A stretch of 32,567 nt of DNA from an uncultured Lachnospiraceae bacterium (GTDB lineage: Bacteria; Bacillota; Clostridia; Lachnospirales; Lachnospiraceae), in NCBI GenBank assembly GCA_910578715.1, contig CAJTRL010000043.1:1-32567 (forward strand). Direction: 5' to 3'. Each line of letters opens with the position of its first letter. Position 1 is the first letter of the stretch. Made by a program: the position numbers and the translations under genes. The notes under the pieces were generated by a model. It was not told the origin of the DNA. It made no database searches and saw nothing but the letters and a program-made list of their open reading frames with translations. Shown one piece after another: positions 1 through 7,457 of this stretch.

Positions 1-19
1 CATGCCATTTGCTAAGTAG
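1..19 (+). CDS. rplE: Ribosomal protein L5, C-terminal end only (partial)
   Basis: The first bases read Met-Pro-Phe-Ala-Lys followed by TAG. This matches the usual C-terminal end of bacterial ribosomal protein L5 (…GMPFAK). L5 is encoded directly upstream of rpsN in the spc operon, so the position fits as well. L5 binds 5S rRNA in the large-subunit central protuberance. Only five codons are visible; the identification rests on this short tail plus gene order. Confidence 0.8.
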
Positions 20-33
20 AAGGAGGTAAATTC

Positions 34-219
34 ATGGCTAAAACAGCAATGAAGATAAAACAGCAGCATAAACCCAAATTCTCTACAAGAGAATACAGCC
101 GGTGCAAAATTTGTGGTCGTCCACATGCTTATTTAAGAAAATACGGAATTTGCAGAATTTGCTTCCGTGAGTTAGCGTATAAAGGCCAGATTCCTGGTGT
201 CCGTAAAGCCAGCTGGTAA
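34..219 (+). CDS. rpsN: 30S ribosomal protein S14, zinc-binding (type Z)
   Basis: S14 is a small-subunit head protein needed for late 30S assembly. At 61 residues it is the short form, with two CxxC pairs (C24/C27 and C40/C43) that form the zinc ribbon of the C+ paralogue. The start follows an AAGGAGG ribosome site about 7 nt away. It lies 14 nt after the end of rplE and 27 nt before rpsH, as expected in the spc operon. The zinc-free long paralogue, if the genome has one, is not in this window. Confidence 0.97.
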   Translation: MAKTAMKIKQQHKPKFSTREYSRCKICGRPHAYLRKYGICRICFRELAYKGQIPGVRKASW

Positions 220-246
220 ATAAAAATTGAGAAGGAGGCAATTCAA

Positions 247-648
247 ATGACAATGAATGACCCTATTGCGGATATGCTTACAAGAATCCGTAACGCGAAT
301 ACTGCAAAACATGATACAGTAGATGTGCCGTCATCGAAAATGAAACTGGCAATTGCTCAGATTCTGCTTGATGAAGGTTATATTAAGAAATTTGATATAA
401 TTGACGACGGAAGTTTCAAGACAATTCATATTACCTTGAAATACGGCGAGGATAAGAACGAGAAGATTATTTCCGGTATCAAGAGAATTTCCAAACCGGG
501 TCTTCGTGTATATGCCGGTAAAGAAGACCTGCCGAAGGTTCTTGGCGGACTTGGCATTGCAATCGTTTCTACCAACCAGGGCGTTATCACTGATAAGAAG
601 GCAAGAGAACTTCAGGTCGGCGGTGAAGTGTTAGCGTTTGTGTGGTAG
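247..648 (+). CDS. rpsH: 30S ribosomal protein S8
   Basis: S8 binds the central domain of 16S rRNA and in many bacteria also represses translation of the spc operon mRNA. The 133-residue product begins MTMNDPIADMLTRIRNA, the conserved N-terminus of the family, and has the usual length. AAGGAGG lies 8 nt before the ATG at 247; the ATG at 253 is the alternative but is less well spaced. The stop is followed almost at once by the hairpin-repeat cluster that separates it from rplF, an unusually long gap for this operon. Confidence 0.97.
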   Translation: MTMNDPIADMLTRIRNANTAKHDTVDVPSSKMKLAIAQILLDEGYIKKFDIIDDGSFKTIHITLKYGEDKNEKIISGIKRISKPGLRVYAGKEDLPKVLGGLGIAIVSTNQGVITDKKARELQVGGEVLAFVW

Positions 649-649
649 T

Positions 650-853
650 GCCGAAAAGAATTTCTAAGATGGCAAAAGACGCCATCTAAGAAATACTAAA
701 TTTCGGCTTGAAGAATTGCTGGCGCAATTCTTCCGGATGTTCCAAATGCCGAAAAGTTTTACTAAGGTGCGAAAGAACTGCACCTAAGAAAAACTAAGTT
801 TCGGCGGCCGAAAAGAATTTCGGCTGACAGAATTGCTGGCGCAATTCTGTCCG
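650..853 (+). repeat. Cluster of nested inverted repeats (two full units and one minimal unit)
   Basis: This fills most of the rpsH-rplF gap. Unit 1 has outer arms GCCGAAA (650-656) and TTTCGGC (701-707) around an inner stem (660-673 with 681-694), then a trailing hairpin 710-719/724-733 with loop TGGC, followed by CCGG. Unit 2 repeats the plan: outer arms 748-754/799-805 and inner stem 756-770/780-794. A minimal third unit (807-813/818-824) is followed by a trailing hairpin 826-836/841-851. Both inner stems have CTAAG facing CTAAG-type sequence. Related elements occur at 4398, 7854 and the right edge. Function is not known; mRNA processing, stability or a REP-like mobile hairpin are possible. 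Confidence 0.8.
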
Positions 854-913
854 ATTAATAAAATAATGACAATGGCGCTTGATGCGCACAAATAAAATTA
901 GGAGGGTACGGGC

Positions 914-1456
914 ATGTCACGTATAGGAAGAATGCCAATCGCGATTCCCGCAGGCGTTACTGTGGAAGTTGCAGAAAATAATAAAGTGACTGTGAAAGGT
1001 CCAAAGGGAACACTTGAGAGAGTGCTTCCGGCTGAGATGGAAATCAAAGTAGAAGGCGCGGAAGTTCATGTTTCCAGACCGAATGACTTAAAGAAAATGA
1101 AATCCTTACACGGTCTGACAAGAACTCTGGTTCATAATATGGTTGTCGGTGTGACTGATGGGTATGAGAAAAAACTGGAAGTAAACGGTGTTGGTTACAG
1201 AGCATCCAAATCGGGTAAAGTATTGACGCTGAATCTGGGATATTCCCATCCGGTTGAGATGACTGACCCGGAAGGCATCGAGACTGTTATGGAAGGGCAG
1301 AATGTCATCATCGTTAAGGGTATCGATAAAGAAAAAGTTGGCCAATTCGCCGCTGAAATCAGAGATAAGAGAAGGCCGGAGCCTTATAAGGGCAAAGGTA
1401 TTAAATATGCTGATGAAACAATCAGACGTAAAGTTGGTAAGACTGGTAAGAAATAA
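914..1456 (+). CDS. rplF: 50S ribosomal protein L6
   Basis: L6 sits near the factor-binding site of the large subunit, contacting 23S rRNA. The 180-residue product starts MSRIGRMPIAIPAGV and ends with the conserved region RRPEPYKGKGIKYADE, which is the family signature near the C-terminus. Length is typical. TAGGAGGG lies about 8 nt upstream of the ATG. It is separated from rpsH by the repeat cluster but is 20 nt from the preferred start of rplR. Confidence 0.97.
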   Translation: MSRIGRMPIAIPAGVTVEVAENNKVTVKGPKGTLERVLPAEMEIKVEGAEVHVSRPNDLKKMKSLHGLTRTLVHNMVVGVTDGYEKKLEVNGVGYRASKSGKVLTLNLGYSHPVEMTDPEGIETVMEGQNVIIVKGIDKEKVGQFAAEIRDKRRPEPYKGKGIKYADETIRRKVGKTGKK

Positions 1457-1476
1457 CAGATAAGGAGAGTATGAAA

Positions 1477-1845
1477 ATGGTTAGTAAAGAATCGAGACAA
1501 AAAGTTCGTGTTAAAAAGCATAAAAGAATGCGTAACCATTTAAGCGGTACTACGCAGAGACCACGCCTGGCTGTGTTCAGAAGTAATAATCATATGTATG
1601 CTCAAATTATTGACGATACAGTTGGAAATACATTAGTTGCAGCATCTACCCTTGAAAAAGAGGTAAAGGCTGAACTGGAAAAAACCAATAACGTTGATGC
1701 AGCGGCATATTTAGGAACAGTAATTGCTAAGAGAGCGATTGAAAAAGGTATTCATACGGTTGTTTTTGACAGAGGCGGCTTTATATACCAGGGGAAAATT
1801 GCAGCATTAGCTGATGCAGCCAGAGAAGCTGGATTAGAATTCTAG
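1477..1845 (+). CDS. rplR: 50S ribosomal protein L18
   Basis: L18 binds 5S rRNA with L5 in the central protuberance. The chosen start at 1477 gives 122 residues beginning MVSKESRQKVRVKKHKRMR, matching the normal family length. An ATG at 1471 is in frame but lies only about 3 nt after the AAGGAG site (1462-1467), whereas 1477 is about 9 nt away. The C-terminal half (GTVIAKRAIEKGI, then VFDRGGFIYQGKIAAL) carries typical L18 motifs. Confidence 0.96.
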   Translation: MVSKESRQKVRVKKHKRMRNHLSGTTQRPRLAVFRSNNHMYAQIIDDTVGNTLVAASTLEKEVKAELEKTNNVDAAAYLGTVIAKRAIEKGIHTVVFDRGGFIYQGKIAALADAAREAGLEF

Positions 1846-1863
1846 GAAGGGAGACAAAATCAC

Positions 1864-2373
1864 ATGAGACGTACAATCATTGATGCCAGCCAGTTAGAAC
1901 TGACTGAAAAAGTTGTAACTATCAAACGTGTTACTAAGGTTGTAAAGGGTGGTCGTAACTTCCGTTTCACAGCATTGGTAGTTGTAGGGGATGGCAACGG
2001 ACATGTAGGAGCCGGACTTGGAAAGGCGACTGAAATTCCGGAGGCTATCCGTAAAGGAAAAGAGGACGCAATTAAGAATCTTGTTACTGTTGCGCTTGAC
2101 CCGAATCACAGTATTACACATGATTTTATCGGAAAGTTTGGTTCCGCTTCGGTTCTGCTCAAAAGAGCTCCGGAAGGTACCGGTATTATCGCCGGCGGTC
2201 CGGCCCGTGTCGTATGCGAGCTTGCGGGCATTAACAATATCCGTACGAAATCTCTGGGGTCTAACAATAAACAGAACGTTGTACTTGCGACAATCGCTGG
2301 TCTTCGCCAGTTAAAGACTCCTGAAGAGGTAGCTAAGAACCGTGGCAAATCTGTTGAAGAGATTATGTCTTAA
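1864..2373 (+). CDS. rpsE: 30S ribosomal protein S5
   Basis: S5 helps shape the mRNA entry channel and contributes to decoding accuracy. The 169-residue protein has the S5 double-stranded RNA-binding domain: KVVKGGRNFRFTALVVVGDG at roughly residues 26-45 and GVGxGKA-like GAGLGKATE shortly after. The C-terminal domain contains GTGIIAGGPARVVCELAGI. Length and position between rplR and rpmD are standard. Confidence 0.97.
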   Translation: MRRTIIDASQLELTEKVVTIKRVTKVVKGGRNFRFTALVVVGDGNGHVGAGLGKATEIPEAIRKGKEDAIKNLVTVALDPNHSITHDFIGKFGSASVLLKRAPEGTGIIAGGPARVVCELAGINNIRTKSLGSNNKQNVVLATIAGLRQLKTPEEVAKNRGKSVEEIMS

Positions 2374-2421
2374 AGCAAAGGTCGGATGGTATAAGACTGA
2401 GAAAGGAGCAGGGATATAAAG

Positions 2422-2610
2422 ATGGCAGCAGAAAAAACGTTAAAAATAACATTAGTGAAATCTAAGATTGGCCAGATTCCGAAGGCGAGAGCAACTATCG
2501 AAGCGATGGGACTCAGAAAAATCGGACAGACCGTTGAATTGCCGGATAATGGCTCTACACGCGGCCAGATTCAGAAAGTAAGACATATGGTTAAAGTAGA
2601 AGAGGCATAA
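2422..2610 (+). CDS. rpmD: 50S ribosomal protein L30
   Basis: L30 is a small large-subunit protein. The 62-residue product contains LVKSKIGQIPKARATIEAMG and then GLRKIGQTVELPDN, the conserved core of bacterial L30. GAAAGGAG lies upstream of the ATG. It has the standard place between rpsE and rplO. Confidence 0.96.
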   Translation: MAAEKTLKITLVKSKIGQIPKARATIEAMGLRKIGQTVELPDNGSTRGQIQKVRHMVKVEEA

Positions 2611-2643
2611 TCAGGAATTCATAGAGAAAGGAGCATAGTTAGC

Positions 2644-3084
2644 ATGGAATTATCAAATTTAAGACCTGCAGAAGGTTCCAAGCACAGTGATAATTTTAGA
2701 AGAGGCCGCGGACATGGTTCGGGTAACGGCAAAACAGCCGGCAAAGGACATAAAGGCCAGAAAGCCCGTTCCGGTGCACCGAGAATCGGTTTTGAAGGTG
2801 GTCAGATGCCATTATACAGACGTATTCCGAAGAGAGGGTTCAAATGCAGAAACTCTAAGGAAATCGTCGCAATCAACTTAAGCGCACTGGAAGCATTTGA
2901 CGACGGCGCTACGGTTGATGTTGAGGCGTTAATGAAAAAGGGAATTGTTAAAAATCCTCGCGATGGCGTAAAAATCCTTGGAAACGGAGAATTGACCAAA
3001 AAACTCGATGTGAAGGTAAACGCATACAGCGCATCCGCAAAAGAAAAAATCGAGGCACTTGGTGGAACAACAGAGGTGATGTAA
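2644..3084 (+). CDS. rplO: 50S ribosomal protein L15
   Basis: L15 is an early assembly protein of the large subunit with a long basic N-terminal extension. The 146-residue product begins MELSNLRPAEGSKHSDNFR, followed by a Gly/Arg/Lys-rich stretch (RGRGHGSGNGKTAGKGHKGQ) that is diagnostic. Its stop codon overlaps the start of secY in the arrangement TAATG, so the two are probably translationally coupled. Confidence 0.97.
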   Translation: MELSNLRPAEGSKHSDNFRRGRGHGSGNGKTAGKGHKGQKARSGAPRIGFEGGQMPLYRRIPKRGFKCRNSKEIVAINLSALEAFDDGATVDVEALMKKGIVKNPRDGVKILGNGELTKKLDVKVNAYSASAKEKIEALGGTTEVM

Positions 3085-4397
3085 TGTTTACAACCCTAAA
3101 AAATGCTTTTAAAATCAAAGAATTAAGAAAGAAAATCTTTTTTACATTCATGATGTTAGTTGTGATTCGTCTCGGTTCACAGCTTCCGGTGCCCGGTGTT
3201 GACAGAACTTATTTTTCGAGATGGTTCGCACAGCAGACCGGCGATGCGTTTAATTTCTTCAATGCTTTTACAGGCGGCTCTTTTGAAAGAGTGTCTGTCC
3301 TGGCACTGAATATCACGCCGTATATTACGTCTTCCATTATTATGCAGCTTCTGACGATTGCGATTCCGAAGCTGGAAGAGATGCAGCGTGACGGGGAGGA
3401 CGGAAGAAAGAAAATCGCATCGATTACCCGTTATGTAACAGTAGGACTTTCTTTGATTGAGTCATCGGCTATGGCAATTGGTTTTGGTCGTCAGGGACTG
3501 CTTGAAACGTATAACGTATTCACCATCCTTACGACGATTGCAGCCCTGACCGCAGGCAGTGCATTCCTGATGTGGGTAGGCGAAAGAATCACCGAGAACG
3601 GTGTAGGAAACGGTATTTCCGTTGTTCTGACAATCAATATTATTTCCCGCGTACCGGAAGATATTACGGCATTGTTCGAGCAGTTTGTTTTCGGAAAATC
3701 GATTGCAAAAGCAGTTGTGGCGGCTTTGATTATTTTTGCAATTATTATCGGGATGGTTATTCTTGTCATTATATTAAATGACGGCGTAAGAAAAATCCCG
3801 GTTCAGTATGCGAAAAAGGTACAGGGAAGAAAAATGGTCGGCGGACAGAGCACCAATATTCCGTTAAAGGTAAATACGTCGGGCGTTATTCCCGTAATTT
3901 TTGCATCCTCCCTGATGCAGCTTCCGGTAATTATCTGTTCTTTCTTTAATGTCAGGGGAACAGGTTTCTGGGGAGAAGTTCTGAAGGGATTAAATTCAAG
4001 TTACTGGTGTAATCCACAGCAGCCGGTATACTCAATCGGTCTGGTCGTATATGTGGCAATGGTCATCGCATTTGCGTACTTTTATACTTCCATTACTTTT
4101 AATCCGCTTGAGATTGCCGATAATATGAAGCGGCAGGGTGGATTCATCCCGGGAATCAGACCCGGAAAACCGACCAGCGATTATTTGACGAAGATTCTGA
4201 ATTACATTGTCTTCATTGGGGCAGTTGGTCTGACAATCGTATGCGTGGTGCCTTATTTCTTTAACGGTATCTTCGGTGCGAGCGTATCTTTTGGTGGAAC
4301 GAGCCTTATCATTATCGTAAGCGTTGTTCTGGAAACAATCAAGCAGATTGAATCCCAGATGATGGTTCGGAATTATAAAGGATTTTTAAACGACTAG
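3084..4397 (+). CDS. secY: Preprotein translocase subunit SecY
   Basis: SecY is the channel-forming subunit of the SecYEG translocon in the cytoplasmic membrane. The 437-residue protein has about ten hydrophobic segments. It carries the family motifs RLGSQLPVPGVD near the N-terminus, ALNITPYITSSIIMQLL before residue 100, a basic cytosolic loop around GRKMVGGQSTNIPLKVN, and RPGKPTSDYL. Its ATG shares one base with the rplO stop. A structured repeat begins directly after its stop codon. Confidence 0.97.
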   Translation: MFTTLKNAFKIKELRKKIFFTFMMLVVIRLGSQLPVPGVDRTYFSRWFAQQTGDAFNFFNAFTGGSFERVSVLALNITPYITSSIIMQLLTIAIPKLEEMQRDGEDGRKKIASITRYVTVGLSLIESSAMAIGFGRQGLLETYNVFTILTTIAALTAGSAFLMWVGERITENGVGNGISVVLTINIISRVPEDITALFEQFVFGKSIAKAVVAALIIFAIIIGMVILVIILNDGVRKIPVQYAKKVQGRKMVGGQSTNIPLKVNTSGVIPVIFASSLMQLPVIICSFFNVRGTGFWGEVLKGLNSSYWCNPQQPVYSIGLVVYVAMVIAFAYFYTSITFNPLEIADNMKRQGGFIPGIRPGKPTSDYLTKILNYIVFIGAVGLTIVCVVPYFFNGIFGASVSFGGTSLIIIVSVVLETIKQIESQMMVRNYKGFLND

Positions 4398-4508
4398 CAC
4401 GAAAAGATGTTCTAAGACTCCGCATCAGAGGATGCGGTGCCTGAGAACATCTAGCTGTCGTTTTACGACAGCTTTTCGTGTGAAAGAATCGCCATAGGCG
4501 ATTCTTCC
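4398..4508 (+). repeat. Cloverleaf-like inverted-repeat element after secY
   Basis: An outer stem CACGAAAAG/CTTTTCGTG (398-406 with 472-480 of this kilobase) encloses two hairpins. The first is AGATGTTCT/AGAACATCT (4405-4413/4444-4452) with a tip CCGCATC-agag-GATGCGG (4420-4437). The second is AGCTGTCGT-ttt-ACGACAGCT (4453-4473). A trailing hairpin pairs 4484-4493 with 4497-4506 around ATA. Some edge bases are shared between stems, so only one combination can form at a time. The plan matches the elements at 650-853. There is no following T-run, so it is not a simple intrinsic terminator, although an effect on secY-adk readthrough is possible. Confidence 0.75.
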
Positions 4509-4559
4509 TATATTATGAGAAATGATATCTTGGCAAAGAAATAACTGGGGAGAGAGACG

Positions 4560-5201
4560 ATGAAGATTATTATGTTGGGCGCGCCGGGAGCCGGAAAAGG
4601 CACACAGGCGAAGATGATTGCCGATAAATATGGAATACCTCATGTTTCGACAGGAGATATTTTCAGGGAAAATGTAAAAAACGGTACGGAGCTTGGCATG
4701 GAAGCCAAGAAGTATATGGACCAGGGAGCGCTCGTTCCCGATGAACTGACCGTTCGGATTCTGTTAGACAGAGTGGCACAGGAGGACTGTAAGAACGGGT
4801 ATGTACTGGATGGTTTTCCGAGAACAATTCCACAGGCGGAGGTTCTGGATAAGGCCATCAAAGAGCTTGGCGACAAAATTGATTATGCAATTGATGTAGA
4901 AGTGCCGGATGAGAATATTATCAGAAGAATGTCGGGAAGACGTGCCTGTCTTTCATGCGGCGCTACTTTTCATATAGAACATGTTCCCCCGAAAAAAGAG
5001 GGAATCTGCGACAGATGCGGTAAAGAACTGATTCTGCGCGATGACGATAAGGAAGAAACGGTAAAGAACCGTCTCGATGTTTATCATAAACAGACACAGC
5101 CCCTGATTGACTATTATACCGGACAGAATATATTAAAGACGGTTGACGGGACGGCGGATATGATGGATGTGTTCGCTGCCATCACGGATATTCTCGGTTG
5201 A
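4560..5201 (+). CDS. adk: Adenylate kinase, zinc-lid type
   Basis: Adenylate kinase interconverts ATP + AMP and 2 ADP in the cytosol. The 213-residue enzyme has the P-loop GAPGAGKGT (residues 7-15), the AMP-binding TGDIFR, and DGFPRT near residue 84. The LID has four cysteines (C130, C133, C150, C153) in a zinc-finger arrangement, the form common in Gram-positive bacteria. GGGGAGAGAG precedes the ATG. It lies between secY and map, as is usual in Firmicutes. Confidence 0.97.
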   Translation: MKIIMLGAPGAGKGTQAKMIADKYGIPHVSTGDIFRENVKNGTELGMEAKKYMDQGALVPDELTVRILLDRVAQEDCKNGYVLDGFPRTIPQAEVLDKAIKELGDKIDYAIDVEVPDENIIRRMSGRRACLSCGATFHIEHVPPKKEGICDRCGKELILRDDDKEETVKNRLDVYHKQTQPLIDYYTGQNILKTVDGTADMMDVFAAITDILG

Positions 5202-5244
5202 TATTTCAGGAATACTGCAGACTGAGTAAGGGTAGGGGATTAAG

Positions 5245-6000
5245 ATGGCTGTTACAATTAAATCTGCCAGAGAAATCGCTTTGATGAGGGAAGCGGGAAG
5301 ACTGCTGGGGATTGTGCATGAGGAACTCGGCAAAGCGATTCATCCGGGCATGTCCACCAAAGATATTGACAGGCTGGGCGAAAAGCTGATTAGAAGTTTT
5401 GGATGCACACCGAATTTTTTACATTATCAGGGATATCCGGCATCTATTTGTGTATCGGTCAACGATGAAGTCGTACATGGCATTCCTCATGAAGAGAGAA
5501 TACTGAAAGAGGGGGATATCGTCAGTCTGGATGCAGGCCTCATCTATAAGGGCTACCATTCAGACGCCGCCAGAACTCATAAGGTCGGAAAGGTCAGCCC
5601 CGAAGCCGAGAAATTAATTGCGGTAACGAAGCAGAGTTTTTTTGAAGGGATTAAAAATGCAAAAGCGGGAAATCATCTTTATGATATTTCCAATGCGATT
5701 GACGCTTATGTTACATCTTACGGATATGGAATTGTAACGGCGCTTGTCGGACACGGAATCGGGACGAAACTGCATGAAGACCCCCAGATACCGAATTTTG
5801 CACAAAAGCGCAAAGGCGTTCTTTTACAGCCGGGAATGACGCTTGCCGTAGAACCGATGATTAATATGGGCTGCGCAGACGTTGAATGGCTGGATGACGA
5901 CTGGACTGTGGTAACCGCGGATGGCGCTTATTCCGCACACTATGAAAATACGATATTGATAACCGACAAAGAACCGGAAATCCTGACGCTCCCTATATAA
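5245..6000 (+). CDS. map: Methionine aminopeptidase, type I
   Basis: This enzyme removes the initiator methionine from nascent proteins. The 251-residue sequence contains the full metal-ligand set of the family: D96 (SLDAG), D107 (HSDAAR), H170 (GHGIGTKLHEDP), E203 (AVEPMI) and E234 (YENTI), plus the substrate-binding H79 (VVHGIP). There is no N-terminal SH3 or zinc-finger extension. It lies 43 nt after adk and is followed 27 nt later by the KOW-domain gene. Confidence 0.97.
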   Translation: MAVTIKSAREIALMREAGRLLGIVHEELGKAIHPGMSTKDIDRLGEKLIRSFGCTPNFLHYQGYPASICVSVNDEVVHGIPHEERILKEGDIVSLDAGLIYKGYHSDAARTHKVGKVSPEAEKLIAVTKQSFFEGIKNAKAGNHLYDISNAIDAYVTSYGYGIVTALVGHGIGTKLHEDPQIPNFAQKRKGVLLQPGMTLAVEPMINMGCADVEWLDDDWTVVTADGAYSAHYENTILITDKEPEILTLPI

Positions 6001-6027
6001 AGGCGGAGAGAAAGGCATGGGTGGGAA

Positions 6028-6291
6028 ATGACAGGAATGCTTGCCAGTTCGAAAGCTGGACACGATAAAAATACGGTTTATGTCATAATTAAGGAAGAAA
6101 CTGAATATGTTTATCTGGCTGACGGCAGACTGAAAACGCTGGAGAAGCCAAAAAAAAAGAATAAGAAACATATTCAGATAATTAAAAAATATTCGAGTCC
6201 GGAACTGTCGGAACGAATAAAGGCCGGGAAGACAGATGATGTTGAAATCCGGAAAGCGCTGGAAACATACCGGATGAGCATTTCAAAATGA
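6028..6291 (+). CDS. KOW-domain RNA-binding protein (L14e-like)
   Basis: This 87-residue basic protein has an N-terminal KOW/SH3-like fold pattern: GMLASSKAGHDKNTVYVII, then VYLADGRLKTLEKPKKKN. Such L14e-like proteins are commonly found between map and infA in Clostridia, and the same context is seen here. A role in ribosome or RNA binding is inferred from fold and context; the molecular function is not established. The start is the ATG after GGTGGGAA; an ATG three codons later is also possible. Confidence 0.82.
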   Translation: MTGMLASSKAGHDKNTVYVIIKEETEYVYLADGRLKTLEKPKKKNKKHIQIIKKYSSPELSERIKAGKTDDVEIRKALETYRMSISK

Positions 6292-6337
6292 CAGCAGTAC
6301 CGGATGAGCATCACAAAGTAAAAACAGGAGGTAGCAG

Positions 6338-6556
6338 ATGTCGAAAGCCGATGTGATTGAAATCGAAGGAACAGTAATTGAAAAGTTACCCAATACCATG
6401 TTTCAGGTGGAGCTGGAAAACGGGCATGTCGTATTGGCGCATATAAGCGGTAAACTCCGTCAGAATTTTATTCGGATTTTGCCCGGTGATAAGGTAACTT
6501 TAGAGCTGTCCCCGTACGACCTTTCCAAAGGAAGAATTATCTGGCGGGATAAATAA
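6338..6556 (+). CDS. infA: Translation initiation factor IF-1
   Basis: IF-1 binds the 30S A site and assists IF-2 and IF-3 in initiation. The 72-residue protein has the standard length and the S1/OB-fold motifs: VIEIEGTVIEKLPNTMFQVE, ENGHVVLAHISGKLR, and a C-terminal LSPYDLSKGRIIWR. AGGAGG lies about 10 nt upstream of the ATG. A promoter for rpmJ starts almost directly after its stop. Confidence 0.97.
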   Translation: MSKADVIEIEGTVIEKLPNTMFQVELENGHVVLAHISGKLRQNFIRILPGDKVTLELSPYDLSKGRIIWRDK

Positions 6557-6562
6557 AAGGTC

Positions 6563-6591
6563 TTGCAAAAGGGATAGCCCTATGGTATAAT
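6563..6591 (+). promoter_or_regulatory. Sigma-A-type promoter upstream of rpmJ
   Basis: TTGCAA (6563-6568) and TATAAT (6586-6591) are separated by exactly 17 nt. It lies in the infA-rpmJ gap, so it could give an extra transcript for rpmJ and the alpha-operon genes downstream. Activity is inferred from sequence only. Confidence 0.7.
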
Positions 6592-6624
6592 GTAAAACGG
6601 TCTTTTTTGAAAGGAGGGTTTAAC

Positions 6625-6738
6625 ATGAAGGTTAGATCATCAGTAAAACCGATTTGCGAGAAATGCAAAGTCATTAAAAGAAAAGGAAAGATCAGAATAA
6701 TCTGTGAAAATCCGAAACACAAACAGGTACAAGGTTAA
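6625..6738 (+). CDS. rpmJ: 50S ribosomal protein L36
   Basis: L36 is the smallest large-subunit protein. The 37-residue reading frame starts MKVRSSVKPICEKCKVIKRK and keeps the zinc ligands C11, C14, C27 and H32, so this is the zinc-binding form. AAAGGAGGG lies 7-8 nt before the ATG. It keeps the normal infA-rpmJ-rpsM order, but is separated from rpsM by an unusually long gap. Confidence 0.96.
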   Translation: MKVRSSVKPICEKCKVIKRKGKIRIICENPKHKQVQG

Positions 6739-7061
6739 TCCCGGTTATTTTTATCAGCAGAAGTATTGATAAAAGGGGTTCTTGTCCAACTGATTATGAG
6801 CGGCTGCAGTATTATTTCTTCATAAATGGTACTGATTATAATAGATGGAAGAGCCTGACGGAGATTACTTTTTGATACCACATGTTTGGAAAGGCCGGAC
6901 GCAGGTCCGACTGGGCGGTGTCGAAAAATCAAAGATTTTTCGACGACGAGTTTGTACTTATGTACAAACATCGCGAGTTGAGAAGACAGTGAATTTTCAA
7001 CAGCCCCAATCAATTAGTAGTAAAAGTGTATTTGATGCACGGAAAAATGGAGGAAACGTAA
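6739..7061. other. Long non-coding gap between rpmJ and rpsM
   Basis: I see no convincing gene here. The gap holds a hairpin TTTTATCA-10 nt-TGATAAAA (around 6752-6777), a possible weak promoter with TATAAT at 6837-6842 but no good -35 box, and a MITE-like palindromic element at 6911-7008. Open frames crossing it have no family-like sequence and run into rpsM out of frame. Confidence 0.6.
6911..7008. mobile_element. Possible MITE-like palindromic element
   Basis: The left edge reads CTGGGCGGTGTCGAAAA. The right edge, read on the minus strand, is TGGGGCTGTTGAAAA; the two are imperfect terminal inverted repeats resembling the GGGnCTGTnGAAAA-type ends of some IS elements. Inside are two perfect hairpins: GTCGAAAAATC-aaa-GATTTTTCGAC (6920-6944) and GTTTGTAC-ttat-GTACAAAC (6950-6969). 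There is no transposase frame and no clear target duplication. It may instead be another structured intergenic element. Confidence 0.45.
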
Positions 7062-7430
7062 ATGGCTCGTATTGCTGGTATTGATTTACCCAGAGAAAAA
7101 CGTGTAGAGATTGGTTTGACTTATATCTATGGCATCGGAAGGGTAAGTTCAAACAAAATTCTGGAAGCAGCAAATGTAAATCCTGACACGCGTGTTAGGG
7201 AATTGACGGATGATGAGGTAAAAAGAATTGCCGAAATTATCGAAAAAGACTACATGGTAGAAGGTGATTTGAGAAGAGAAATCGCCCTGAACATCAAGAG
7301 ACTTCAGGAAATCGGATGTTACAGAGGAATCCGTCACAGAAAAGGACTTCCTGTTCGTGGTCAGAGGACGAAGACCAACGCAAGAACAAGAAAGGGTCCG
7401 AAGCGTACAGTAGCAAATAAGAAGAAATAA
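7062..7430 (+). CDS. rpsM: 30S ribosomal protein S13
   Basis: S13 lies in the 30S head and contacts the P-site tRNA and the intersubunit bridge. The 122-residue product begins MARIAGIDLPREKRVEIGLT and has the C-terminal RGIRHRKGLPVRGQRTKTNA followed by a basic tail, all diagnostic. AAAATGGAGG lies upstream of the ATG. It opens the rpsM-rpsK-rpsD-rpoA-rplQ cluster. Confidence 0.97.
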   Translation: MARIAGIDLPREKRVEIGLTYIYGIGRVSSNKILEAANVNPDTRVRELTDDEVKRIAEIIEKDYMVEGDLRREIALNIKRLQEIGCYRGIRHRKGLPVRGQRTKTNARTRKGPKRTVANKKK

Positions 7431-7457
7431 TTATATGAGAAAGTAGGTTAGTTTATT

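Noticed and set aside
4398..4508. Intrinsic terminator after secY
   Set aside because: The stems are strong but no T-run follows, and adk follows in the usual operon order; the structure fits the repeat family better.
4398..4508. tRNA gene, suggested by the cloverleaf-like pairing
   Set aside because: There is no T-loop GTTCGA-like motif, no conserved D-loop, and arm lengths do not fit a tRNA. I also found no tRNA or rRNA gene elsewhere in the window.
6845..7084. Plus-strand frame in the rpmJ-rpsM gap running into rpsM
   Set aside because: It crosses the palindromic element and overlaps rpsM in another frame; the sequence resembles no protein family.
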